Assembly (NCBI GenBank): GCA_944393665.1
Contig: CALYAX010000006.1
Coordinates: forward strand, 19,976-83,975
From: an uncultured Alphaproteobacteria bacterium
GTDB lineage: Bacteria > Pseudomonadota > Alphaproteobacteria > RF32 > CAG-239
Reading direction: 5' to 3'
DNA length: 64,000 bases
Below, piece by piece: positions 1-6,755 of the stretch. Within the stretch, counting starts at the first letter, position 1, and each line of letters begins with the position of its first letter. The position numbers and the translations under genes were made by a program. Under the pieces are notes generated by a model. That model was not told where the DNA came from, did not search any database, and saw only the letters and a program-made list of their open reading frames with translations.

Positions 1-1
1 T

Positions 2-424
2 TATATCGCTAATGTTGCTTTAGATGAATTTCCTCGGATATCTTTTCAGCAAGACGGTACTTTGATGACACCGCATATTCACGGAATATTTTTTCGTACA
101 TTGACACGTTGGGAAAAGTCAAAGTTAGCAAAAGCAATAAAAAAATATTTTCCGGAAAGTCGTATCAGACCATTTGTTGTGAGACCTCAATATGATTTGG
201 AATCTGCAATTCAATATAGTTTTAAAGCCTTATTTGGCGGGAAAAGAACATTTACGAGAAGAGATTTAACAGTCGGATTAAAAAATACGAGTATGACGTA
301 TAAAGCAATTTATACAAACTTCACTCATCTTAAGCGTTTCAAAATATATGATTTAGCTTTTGCAGGTGGGAAAGGTAAAGAAATTTTACGCAATATTATT
401 AGAGACATTGAAAATGGGAGTTAA
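2..424 (+). CDS. HUH-type Rep-like endonuclease, 3' part only
   Basis: The reading frame is open from base 2, so the N-terminus lies outside the window; the first internal start (TTG at 62) is unlikely to be the true one. The visible part contains PHIHGIFF, which fits the His-hydrophobic-His (HUH) metal-binding motif of rolling-circle Rep proteins. About 45 residues later comes AIQYSFKALF, which resembles the helix carrying the catalytic Tyr and a following Lys in such enzymes. The family nicks one DNA strand and starts replication or transposition of plasmids, single-stranded phages or mobile elements. Its end overlaps the end of the convergent serine recombinase gene by 4 bases, so the two probably belong to one mobile element. 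The HUH reading is inference from two short motifs; a host-encoded or decayed copy is possible. Confidence 0.5.
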   Translation, partial: YIANVALDEFPRISFQQDGTLMTPHIHGIFFRTLTRWEKSKLAKAIKKYFPESRIRPFVVRPQYDLESAIQYSFKALFGGKRTFTRRDLTVGLKNTSMTYKAIYTNFTHLKRFKIYDLAFAGGKGKEILRNIIRDIENGS

Positions 425-969
425 TTATTCAGGTAATTATACACGGTGCGTCTGGAGATGCCATATTGTTTGGCGATTTGGGTAATCGGTGTGCGATTGG
501 TAATGAGCGCTTTTATTTCCTCAACTTGTTGGGCGGTTAGTTTAGGTTGACCGCCTTTATATTTGCCGTGCAGTTTGGCAAGGGCAATTCCCTCTCGTTG
601 GCGTTCAAGGATTAAATTCCGTTCCAGCTCCGCAACAGCTCCTAACATCGTCATCATCATTTTTTGATAAGGATCTTGTTTGTCGGCGGCAAAAGTCAAA
701 TTCTCCTTGTGAAAAACAATTTTAGCCCCTTTACTGGTTATCTCCTCAACCAAATTTAACAGGTCTTTAGTGTTGCGGGCAAGTCTGTCCATTGAATGAA
801 CATTGATAACATCACCGGCACGAATATTCAGCAACATAGCCTGCAATTCAGGGCGGTCGGTATTTTTACCGCTGATTTTTTCGATATAGGCACGGTCGCA
901 CACAATATCTAAAAGTTGGCGTTCGGTGTTTTGGTCGGTGGTCGATACTCTCTTGTAATTAAAAATCAT
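421..969 (-). CDS. Serine recombinase of the resolvase/invertase family
   Basis: The 182-residue protein has the layout of small serine recombinases such as Hin and the Tn3 resolvases. An N-terminal catalytic domain carries YKRVSTTDQN (nucleophile Ser9, active-site Arg7) and HSMDRLARN, followed by the long E-helix region (MLGAVAELERNLILERQREG). A C-terminal helix-turn-helix ends in ISRRTVYNYL. These enzymes make double-strand cuts through a Ser-DNA link and resolve, invert or integrate DNA. The start ATG at 969 lies 50 bases from an inverted repeat (1020-1055) that could be its crossover site. The length is normal and no key residue is missing, so the protein should be active. Substrate (inversion or resolution) cannot be told from sequence. 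Confidence 0.9.
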   Translation of the reverse strand: MIFNYKRVSTTDQNTERQLLDIVCDRAYIEKISGKNTDRPELQAMLLNIRAGDVINVHSMDRLARNTKDLLNLVEEITSKGAKIVFHKENLTFAADKQDPYQKMMMTMLGAVAELERNLILERQREGIALAKLHGKYKGGQPKLTAQQVEEIKALITNRTPITQIAKQYGISRRTVYNYLNN

Positions 970-1019
970 ATTTTTTGCTCCTTTGTATGAAATTGATATT
1001 TATAACTTTGGTTTACACC

Positions 1020-1055
1020 TGTGCAATGAACCGTATTTTTGATGTAGATTGCACA
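1020..1055. repeat. Inverted repeat, possible recombinase site
   Basis: TGTGCAAT (1020-1027) and ATTGCACA (1048-1055) are perfect inverted repeats separated by 20 bases, just upstream of the serine recombinase gene. Resolvases and invertases bind similar short inverted half-sites flanking the crossover dinucleotide, often beside their own gene. The same repeat could instead be an operator. No second copy was found in the window. Confidence 0.4.
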
Positions 1056-1084
1056 TAAAATCATCTGTGAAAGCACGGTATACT

Positions 1085-1609
1085 TCATTTGCATACCCTC
1101 GCTTTGATAACATACACGTCGTTCTTGCTAATTTGGTGAATTTGCGGAATGTTGCGAATTGGGATTTGTTTTATACTGCCGCTGTCCAAAAGCGTGATTG
1201 AATTTTTAACCTTGTCAACGGTTGTCCAGTGTGAATATTTGCCCTCTAGACCGATTAAAACGGCAGTGTCAGGCATTTCTGAATATCGTTTAATCTGGTT
1301 TATCACTTCATCAACCGGCAGTTTTTTTCTTAACAAAGGACGGGAAACCTTAATGGATATGTCGAAATCAATTTTTAACTTTTCATCAATACAGATAAAA
1401 TACATTTTTAGCAGAGAATTTTCTGTTCCGGTTAAATGAACACTCAATAATTTGCCGCAATTTTCCAGGTTTATATAAATAGCATTCAACAACTCCCTTT
1501 GATACTCCTTAGAAAGATGTTTGAAGCCACTGATGGCTTTTGTGGTGGATATGACACTTGCAAAACATCCACATAAATAGGTAAAGCCCTGACTGATGAT
1601 CGCCGTCAA
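1085..1609 (-). CDS. Uncharacterised 174-residue protein
   Basis: I do not recognise the family. The N-terminus (about residues 5-25) is mildly hydrophobic with two Cys, and the middle has a Lys/Ile-rich stretch. The C-terminal third reads ALIGLEGKYSHWTTVDK followed by ITLLDSGS, a pattern like the His and Asn/Asp segments of papain-like or C39-like peptidases (HW near the start of one strand and D at the start of the next). No convincing catalytic Cys is paired with it, so a peptidase function is only a guess. The start codon overlaps the end of the DUF3768 gene by 4 bases, so both are probably read from one message and translationally coupled. Confidence 0.6.
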   Translation of the reverse strand: MTAIISQGFTYLCGCFASVISTTKAISGFKHLSKEYQRELLNAIYINLENCGKLLSVHLTGTENSLLKMYFICIDEKLKIDFDISIKVSRPLLRKKLPVDEVINQIKRYSEMPDTAVLIGLEGKYSHWTTVDKVKNSITLLDSGSIKQIPIRNIPQIHQISKNDVYVIKARVCK

Positions 1610-1929
1610 TATTCATCTCCACGCATAATGGTTAAGACTCGATTTGTGACATTCGGGTCGCTAGGGGCAGGGCTGAAATAATTATAATCGGTGTCGTAAT
1701 AGTCAATTTTCCAGAAATACGTATCGTTTTTGAAATTGATAGCCCCGAAGTCGTGTTCTCCGTATGGATCGTTGTCCTCGGTAAAATTATCAAACTCCTG
1801 AACTTGTTTTATAAGCTCATTTCGGTCATCATCGGTTAATGATTGCACGCAAGGGGTAATAACCACACGTCCACTATTAAATGACTTGCGAAACGAATCG
1901 TTTAATTGTCTTATTTTTTCAATATTCAT
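1606..1929 (-). CDS. DUF3768 family protein
   Basis: The 107-residue product matches the DUF3768 pattern typical of alphaproteobacterial plasmids and integrative elements: an N-terminal IRxLND segment, a GRVVITP stretch, then FDNFTEDNDPYGEHDFGA, FWKIDYYD and a C-terminal NRVLTIM with an acidic end. The molecular function of the family is unknown. The start at 1929 is preferred over an upstream in-frame start because an AAGGTAAG-type ribosome binding site lies just upstream. The gene sits between an upstream leader peptide plus terminator hairpin (1944-2047) and the coupled 174-residue gene, which suggests regulation by premature termination. DUF3768 supports reading this segment as plasmid- or island-derived. 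Confidence 0.85.
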   Translation of the reverse strand: MNIEKIRQLNDSFRKSFNSGRVVITPCVQSLTDDDRNELIKQVQEFDNFTEDNDPYGEHDFGAINFKNDTYFWKIDYYDTDYNYFSPAPSDPNVTNRVLTIMRGDEY

Positions 1930-1943
1930 TTTCTTACCTTTAA

Positions 1944-1978
1944 AATAAAAAAAGAGCCTCAACACTGGGTTGAAGCTC
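1944..1978 (-). terminator. Attenuator-like terminator upstream of DUF3768 gene
   Basis: On the minus strand GAGCTTCAAC and GTTGAGGCTC form a 10-bp stem with one mismatch, followed by a run of Us (TTTTTTTATTTT). It lies between a 20-codon leader ORF and the DUF3768 start, so it would stop transcription before the gene unless prevented, as in attenuation. Confidence 0.65.
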
Positions 1979-1984
1979 CGATTG

Positions 1985-2047
1985 TTAAATTGAGATTGTA
2001 AACGGTTCTAACTGACTTATTTCGAGTTTGTTAGTTAGAAATCGCAT
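1985..2047 (-). CDS. Putative 20-residue leader peptide
   Basis: A short ORF starting at ATG 2047 encodes MRFLTNKLEISQLEPFTISI and stops at 1985, seven bases before the start of the attenuator-like hairpin. It is preceded by GAGGTG at a suitable distance for a ribosome binding site. No single amino acid is strikingly enriched, so a classical amino-acid-starvation sensor is not obvious; translation itself or a ribosome-stalling peptide could control termination. The leader role is inferred from position only. Confidence 0.4.
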   Translation of the reverse strand: MRFLTNKLEISQLEPFTISI

Positions 2048-2278
2048 ATTACACCTCACTTTCAAACATACAAAACCTTTGCTGCCCTTGCTAAAAAACA
2101 GCTTTGTACACGGTTTCATATATTTTGTGATTTATAATAAAAACGAATCGAATCAATTTTTATTATGGTTAAATATAACATATTTCACTAAAAATTGCAA
2201 GTAAAATATTATGAAAAATCAGGCAATTAGTTGATAATTTAGTTGTATAAAAAACAATATATCAGGAGTTTATTACCG

Positions 2279-2485
2279 ATGAAAAAATTAACAGACCCGA
2301 ATGAAAAAATAGAACTTACAAATTTATTGGCGGTTTTCCGACTAGAGATGAAAAAGCTCCGGGAACAATTGAACAAAAAGGGCTATGTTTGCCGTTACTG
2401 CGGTAAACAAGCCCCAAAACCACACGGCGGCAAGTGTCCTTACAGCCCGCACCCAAACAAATGCCACGAATTTATTAAGGCATAG
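2279..2485 (+). CDS. Small Cys/His-rich, zinc-ribbon-like protein
   Basis: The ATG at 2279 is preceded by AGGAG ten bases upstream and gives a 68-residue basic protein. After an N-terminal helical, charged part (residues 1-38) comes a cluster CRYCGKQ, then HGGKCPYSPH and KCHEFIKA. The CxxC pair and the later Cys and His residues could bind one zinc ion, as in small DNA- or RNA-binding zinc ribbons. Similar short proteins are common on plasmids and islands, but I cannot name a family. The end overlaps the end of the convergent HEPN-like gene by 11 bases. Confidence 0.65.
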   Translation: MKKLTDPNEKIELTNLLAVFRLEMKKLREQLNKKGYVCRYCGKQAPKPHGGKCPYSPHPNKCHEFIKA

Positions 2486-3155
2486 GCTGATTAAGGGGTA
2501 TATATGGAATTTCCAGACCACTCTCTTTAATCAGTTTTTCCCTTTCTCCAAAATCTTTTTGATGATAAATTTGTAATTCTGTATAAAGCCACATATAAAA
2601 GGTATCTATTAGTTTACTATATTCTGCAAAAATTTTATTGAGATTAATTTCTTGTCCGCTTTCTTCTATGAACTGTTTTGATAGTACATTCCATTGTTCT
2701 GGGTGTTTTAAAAAGTCGTTGGAAACAAAAACAACATCCCAAGATTTATTATCATCTAAAGAACGCACCGGATATGGAAACTCAAGTTGATAATGAGTTT
2801 GATAATTCCTTAATTTATGAATAAACTGAGCCAATTTATTATCAGCAAACGATTCTTTTATTTTTTGTTGATACTCTTTATGTAAATCAGTTTTTTCATA
2901 AAAGCCAATCAATCTTCTTGCGTGATCTGTTAAAGCAGTAGAAGAGGCGAGAAAGTTAAAAATATATTGTGACAAATGGATATGTTGTTCTTGAAATGTT
3001 TCTTGAGACATATTTGTATCATTGTGTATTCTTTTTAATAGCATTTCCAAGTCAATATAATTTTGCCTAAAAATATGGTGCATTGTTGCAAAAATTCCCA
3101 TACGATTTAAGGCTTTCCATCCGGCACAGTTAAAAACATCTTCTTGAGTAGTCAT
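2475..3155 (-). CDS. HEPN-like helical protein, possible RNase
   Basis: The 226-residue protein looks almost wholly alpha-helical and has no signal peptide or membrane segment. At residues 116-121 it carries RNYQTH, which fits the R-N-x(3)-H form of the Rx4-6H active-site motif of HEPN domain ribonucleases found in toxin-antitoxin, abortive-infection and CRISPR systems. The rest of the sequence is not recognised. It stands alone between the zinc-ribbon-like gene (convergent) and a terminator, with no obvious antitoxin partner beside it. HEPN assignment rests on one motif plus predicted helicity and could be chance. Confidence 0.5.
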   Translation of the reverse strand: MTTQEDVFNCAGWKALNRMGIFATMHHIFRQNYIDLEMLLKRIHNDTNMSQETFQEQHIHLSQYIFNFLASSTALTDHARRLIGFYEKTDLHKEYQQKIKESFADNKLAQFIHKLRNYQTHYQLEFPYPVRSLDDNKSWDVVFVSNDFLKHPEQWNVLSKQFIEESGQEINLNKIFAEYSKLIDTFYMWLYTELQIYHQKDFGEREKLIKESGLEIPYIPLNQPMP

Positions 3156-3221
3156 TTTTATTCATCTTTAAAATTATTAATATTATCTGTGAGTCTATAA
3201 AAAATAACTAAAAATACAAGA

Positions 3222-3258
3222 ATAAAAAAATACCCTGCAACCAATCAGCCACAGGGTA
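3222..3258 (-). terminator. Rho-independent terminator
   Basis: TACCCTG (3231-3237) pairs with CAGGGTA (3252-3258). On the minus strand the stem is followed by a T-rich run (3222-3230). It would end transcripts coming from the genes at 3353-4924 and probably belonged originally to the outer-membrane gene remnant next to it. Confidence 0.75.
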
Positions 3259-3278
3259 TTTATATCAGTTGTTAAATA

Positions 3279-3371
3279 TTAAAACTTATATTTAGCGTTA
3301 ATCAGTCCGGTGTGGTCTTGGTAATCCTCACGGAATCTATAGCTGTTAATGATTACATAGAGGTTGTTTTT
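3279..3371 (-). pseudogene. C-terminal remnant of an outer-membrane beta-barrel gene
   Basis: Thirty codons in this frame read as alternating polar and hydrophobic residues (for example NNLYVIINSYRF and TGLINAKYKF) and end in Phe before a stop. Alternation and a terminal aromatic Phe are hallmarks of the last strand of outer-membrane beta-barrel proteins, which the BAM complex recognises. No start or upstream part exists: further upstream the frame runs into the secreted-protein gene at 3353-3850, whose last codons it overlaps. The retained terminator (3222-3258) follows it. This is probably the stump of a porin-like gene left by an insertion or deletion. Confidence 0.45.
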
Positions 3372-3850
3372 CCTATATTGGATGTATTCTTTCTTTGTTT
3401 TGATATTGTCTTGTTGGTTTTTTTAGAGATATTATTTTTTCGGTTAATACTTAAGCTGTCGTCATCAGCATACATATTAACTGATTTTAATAATGTTACT
3501 ACGTCAACCATAGCCAAACAAGCCTGTGTGCCACTAAATTTTTGGTAATAGTTTGATTTGATAGGGGATAAAAGAATAGCATTTTCGTTGTAATCTACAA
3601 GACAAGCATAATGCGTTACTTTGTTTGCTTCAATTGACTTAAAAATAGTAAGTTGTGTGTTTTTATCCAATTGCTGTTTACCTTGGCTTTGAGCATATTT
3701 ATTACAACCATCAAGCATATCAATACCAGAGCTTTTAATAATTATAGCTCCATATTTTTCTTTTATTCTTTCTGCACATAAGTCTTTATCATTTGCATAT
3801 GCGATGGTGGAGATAAGGCATAAAGTCAATGTTAAAATTAGTTTTTTCAT
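3353..3850 (-). CDS. Small secreted protein of unknown function
   Basis: The start at 3850 (AAGGAT ribosome site upstream) gives a 165-residue protein with a clear Sec signal peptide, MKKLILTLTLCLISTIAYA, probably cut after AYA. The mature part has five Cys spread through the first 100 residues (CAERIKEKYG, GCNKY, HYACLVDY, TQACLAM), suggesting periplasmic disulfides, and ends in a very basic Lys/Asn/Ser-rich tail (about residues 130-165). The tail is read from sequence that overlaps an outer-membrane gene remnant in another frame, so the original protein may have ended earlier and the present C-terminus may be a fusion artefact. Family not recognised. It lies 16 bases downstream of the membrane protein gene and is likely in the same operon. 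Confidence 0.6.
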   Translation of the reverse strand: MKKLILTLTLCLISTIAYANDKDLCAERIKEKYGAIIIKSSGIDMLDGCNKYAQSQGKQQLDKNTQLTIFKSIEANKVTHYACLVDYNENAILLSPIKSNYYQKFSGTQACLAMVDVVTLLKSVNMYADDDSLSINRKNNISKKTNKTISKQRKNTSNIGKTTSM

Positions 3851-3866
3851 CGTTGAATCCTTTGTG

Positions 3867-4295
3867 TTAGTTGTTAGACAGCATATTTCCAACATCACCC
3901 AATCCAAAGATACAAGATGTTAGAAAATATAGTGGTATGAAAATTATCAGGTATTTTATGATTTTGATTATTCGTTTTCCCCATAAGGTACATAATTCCC
4001 AGCGGTTTGAGAAAAATAATGAGGGTATAAACATAACGATTGCCGTTACTCCACTTGCAACCAACATATTAAATATAAATAATAAGGCATCTGTAACATC
4101 TGACATCATCTTAAATGTTTCACTAGTAATCTTATCGCCAAGACTATTGATTTTTAGTCCTAACAATAGAGTTAATATGCCCCAGACAATCGTTAAAATA
4201 TTCGTAATCTTTTCGTGTTTGACTTTATCAATGGTTGTTTTCTCTATGCCGACATCTTTAATGAGAATTATTTTTTCTTCTTTGTTCACAGTCAT
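3867..4295 (-). CDS. Small integral membrane protein
   Basis: A 142-residue protein with a charged cytoplasmic-type N-terminus (about 30 residues, Lys/Glu-rich) and three likely membrane segments: ILTIVWGILTLLLGL, ALLFIFNMLVASGVTAIVMF and IKYLIIFIPLYFLTSCIFG. No catalytic motif is visible and I do not recognise the family. The start overlaps the end of the upstream membrane protein gene by 4 bases (ATGA-type), so the two are translationally coupled and may form a complex. The pair is transcribed divergently from the XRE regulator at 5007. Confidence 0.6.
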   Translation of the reverse strand: MTVNKEEKIILIKDVGIEKTTIDKVKHEKITNILTIVWGILTLLLGLKINSLGDKITSETFKMMSDVTDALLFIFNMLVASGVTAIVMFIPSLFFSNRWELCTLWGKRIIKIIKYLIIFIPLYFLTSCIFGLGDVGNMLSNN

Positions 4296-4924
4296 TGTGC
4301 ATTCCTCAATTCTGCTTCAATAGCGGATTGAAATTCACCAATCCAAGATGAAACTTGACAGTTAAATTTGGGTGCAATGTCTCTTATGGCACTGAGTGCT
4401 AAGAATTCTTCTTGGATAAGGCGATTCATTCCGTAGGAGCGGCTTTCAGTTAGATAACTTTGGTATTCCCAGTTAGCTTCTTCAATATCAGCACAGTTCT
4501 TTTTGTATTTTCCGCTATTTAAGGCTTGTTCATAATTTTGCATATCGCTTATACATAGTTTTTGTGCTTTTTCATTTCCTTTGTAATGCGCATAACAAAC
4601 AACAGAGAATGTCTCTGAAAAACTAATGTTTGAGGTTGGTGTAATTGATGGCTCGTTATTGTGCTGAATTACAGAAGCTATCAATAAGCCAAGTGCTAGA
4701 ATAATTGTAATGATTGCACCGATAGCGTAGGCGATATATTTATAGTTTTTATCTTTTTTATAATTAAAAAGACTCCATATAAGTCCTATTGCTGATAGTG
4801 AGATTGTTCCAAAAATTTGTGATTTTCCCACCAGACCGATAACACTATTTATAATTCCAGCAATAGTTAATATGGCAATTACTGTCGCTATTGCCTCAAT
4901 TGATCCTATAACATATTTCCTCAT
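4292..4924 (-). CDS. Membrane protein with extracytoplasmic Cys-containing domain
   Basis: The 210-residue protein has an N-terminal membrane region with three likely segments (residues about 5-30, 38-55 and 64-88) and a soluble C-terminal domain of about 120 residues. That domain contains four Cys (SVVCYAH, KLCISDM, KNCADIE, FNCQVSS), consistent with two disulfides outside the cytoplasm. Family not recognised. It is the first gene of the minus-strand unit 4924-3353 and faces the XRE regulator across an 82-base gap holding a palindromic operator-like site, so the regulator probably controls it. An island-encoded immunity or stress-sensing membrane pair is one possible role, without direct evidence. 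Confidence 0.6.
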   Translation of the reverse strand: MRKYVIGSIEAIATVIAILTIAGIINSVIGLVGKSQIFGTISLSAIGLIWSLFNYKKDKNYKYIAYAIGAIITIILALGLLIASVIQHNNEPSITPTSNISFSETFSVVCYAHYKGNEKAQKLCISDMQNYEQALNSGKYKKNCADIEEANWEYQSYLTESRSYGMNRLIQEEFLALSAIRDIAPKFNCQVSSWIGEFQSAIEAELRNAQ

Positions 4925-4943
4925 TTTATCCTCTTTATGAAAC

Positions 4944-4962
4944 TATAGTTGCTGTAACTATA
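4944..4962. promoter_or_regulatory. Palindromic operator between divergent genes
   Basis: TATAGTT (4944-4950) and AACTATA (4956-4962) are perfect inverted repeats with a 5-base spacer, in the gap between the membrane protein gene (minus) and the XRE gene (plus). Symmetry, length and position fit an XRE dimer site controlling both directions. Confidence 0.5.
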
Positions 4963-5006
4963 ATTACATTTAAATATAGAATGTCAACAGGTAAGTTTGA
5001 ATTATT

Positions 5007-5240
5007 ATGAAAAGAGAATACGCAGAACATATAACCCATAAGGTCGTAGACTTACTTGAAAAAGAAAGGGTTGAAAGAAAAATAACAAAGACCGAAATTA
5101 ACGAAAAGACCGGTCTAAGTCGTACTGCGTGGACATTAACTGTTTCAAAAAAGAATAGCCCTACCTTGCGGACACTCTTAATGGTCGCTGATGTTATAGG
5201 TGTTGATTTAAAGCAAATTATTGCTGAAGCTGAAAAGTAG
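5007..5240 (+). CDS. XRE-family HTH transcriptional regulator
   Basis: This 77-residue protein is nearly only a helix-turn-helix domain: VERKITKTEINEKTGLSRTAW supplies helices 2-3 and the recognition helix, and SPTLRTLLMVADVIGVDLKQII is the typical last part of the XRE/Cro fold (select, then test by list of regulated promoters). No separate sensor domain is present. Divergent placement against a membrane protein unit, with an inverted repeat in the gap, suggests autoregulation and control of the neighbours. Eleven bases downstream lies a small secreted protein gene that may be co-transcribed. Confidence 0.8.
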   Translation: MKREYAEHITHKVVDLLEKERVERKITKTEINEKTGLSRTAWTLTVSKKNSPTLRTLLMVADVIGVDLKQIIAEAEK

Positions 5241-5251
5241 CTTATTACGAT

Positions 5252-5464
5252 ATGAAAAAACTTTTTCTTATATTGATGATTACGTTTTTAACATCATCAG
5301 TTCTAGCAGCTGATAGTCAAACTGTGGTTATGAATACTAAAACATATATCTACCATAACCCAACCTGCAAATGGGCTAAAAAATGCACGAAGAATTGCAT
5401 CAAAACCACCAAACAAAAAGCCCAAACTCAAGGAGCAAGGGCTTGTAAAGTCTGCGGCGGGTAG
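5252..5464 (+). CDS. Small secreted Cys-rich protein, Ada-like zinc motif
   Basis: The 70-residue product starts with a signal peptide (MKKLFLILMITFLTSSVLAA). The mature 50 residues contain YIYHNPTCKWAKKC, KNCIKT and a C-terminal RACKVCGG. The spacing of His, Cys and the terminal CxxC resembles the short metal-binding module of Ada-type and nuclease-associated extracytoplasmic domains, in which a bound zinc or disulfides hold a tiny fold. Enzymatic function is not expected. It follows the XRE gene by 11 bases and converges with the 427-residue gene 7 bases downstream. Confidence 0.65.
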   Translation: MKKLFLILMITFLTSSVLAADSQTVVMNTKTYIYHNPTCKWAKKCTKNCIKTTKQKAQTQGARACKVCGG

Positions 5465-5471
5465 GATTTTA

Positions 5472-6755
5472 TTAAACTATTTCTACATTTTTATTTAATG
5501 CTTCCTCTAGTTGTTTTATAAAACTGTTATAAGCTTCAAGGTTAAGTATATGATAATTTTTCTTTAAGTTATTGTACTCTTCTATTAATGAGTAACATTT
5601 TTCTTTACAAGGAAATGATATTTGAAATAATGTAATAGTTAAAAAGACAAATTCTGTAAAAAATATATTCCATTGTTCAAAATTTCTAAAATAACCGTAT
5701 GGCATTTTTAATTTTTTTACAATCTTAGTGTATCTTTGCTCAACTTCATTTTTATATCTACCTTCTATCTTTAACAATATATCGCTATACACATTTGTTA
5801 ATACCATATTTTTACTATAGAAATTCTTAAAATTAATTGCACTTATTTTATCATAAAGCCAAACTATTATTTGCGCTTTTAACTTTTCATTTTCAATATA
5901 ATCAACCATTTGCAATAATATTCCATATGACCAATAATTTGGAGCTAAGTTGTTTAGTAGATCAATATCAATATGTTCTAGTATTTTTGTTGGCTTCAAC
6001 TTCTCTAAAAATTCAGTAACCTCTTTTAAATTTTCATCATATCTATAATTATTAAAAATATAATAACAAAGTATATATATTTTTTCCCATTTATTCAAGG
6101 TGGATGACATAATATCTTGAATGTTACTTTTTTTTGTTGGAAGATTATTTGAAATAGGATAAGTTGTTAATAAATGCAAAGCTTTTATAAAAATATTTTG
6201 AGACTTGCTAAATTTATCGTCAGTTAATGTTAAGAAATGTCCAAAATTGAATAAGTGTTCAATAAGGAGATATTTTAAATCATTTCTTGATGTTTCTTTC
6301 AACCAAACGTCAAATTCATTAAAAGCATAAATAAGTAAATAATAGAGAAGATATTTAATTCCATACTTATCTTGAAAATATATATTTTCGTGAAACAAAG
6401 GAATATGATGAAATAATTCCTTATTTAACTTTGATTCTAATATCCATTTATAAAATTGGATATTAGAATAATGAGGATTATATTCTATCTTGGGAATTTC
6501 GGTATCAAGTTTTGATATTATTGTTAAAGCATTTTTTTGTACAGCATCTGATAGTATTTGCTGTAATTCTTTATCATTCACATAAGCTAACAATATTGCA
6601 ACAGCACAAATATTTTCAAGAGATGAGTTATTATCTAAAAGATGTTGTGCTTTTATTTTCTCAGCTGAACCAACTGTTACTTTTGATAATTCATCTGGCT
6701 TCAATTCTAAAATATTATTATTTAGCACATCAAAGAATACTTCGTCTTTAATCAT
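5472..6755 (-). CDS. Uncharacterised 427-residue partner of PLD-like protein
   Basis: A very AT-rich gene for a soluble, mainly helical protein without signal peptide or membrane segment. No known motif is visible; the sequence is rich in Leu, Ile, Asn and Lys with HEAT-like helical periodicity in places (for example ENICAVAILLAYVNDKELQQIL). Its ATG overlaps the stop of the upstream 511-residue gene by one base (TAATG), a sign of obligate translational coupling and often of a protein complex. With that gene it forms a stand-alone two-gene unit in the accessory region, which is the usual layout of small defence systems; this is inference from context. Confidence 0.65.
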   Translation of the reverse strand: MIKDEVFFDVLNNNILELKPDELSKVTVGSAEKIKAQHLLDNNSSLENICAVAILLAYVNDKELQQILSDAVQKNALTIISKLDTEIPKIEYNPHYSNIQFYKWILESKLNKELFHHIPLFHENIYFQDKYGIKYLLYYLLIYAFNEFDVWLKETSRNDLKYLLIEHLFNFGHFLTLTDDKFSKSQNIFIKALHLLTTYPISNNLPTKKSNIQDIMSSTLNKWEKIYILCYYIFNNYRYDENLKEVTEFLEKLKPTKILEHIDIDLLNNLAPNYWSYGILLQMVDYIENEKLKAQIIVWLYDKISAINFKNFYSKNMVLTNVYSDILLKIEGRYKNEVEQRYTKIVKKLKMPYGYFRNFEQWNIFFTEFVFLTITLFQISFPCKEKCYSLIEEYNNLKKNYHILNLEAYNSFIKQLEEALNKNVEIV

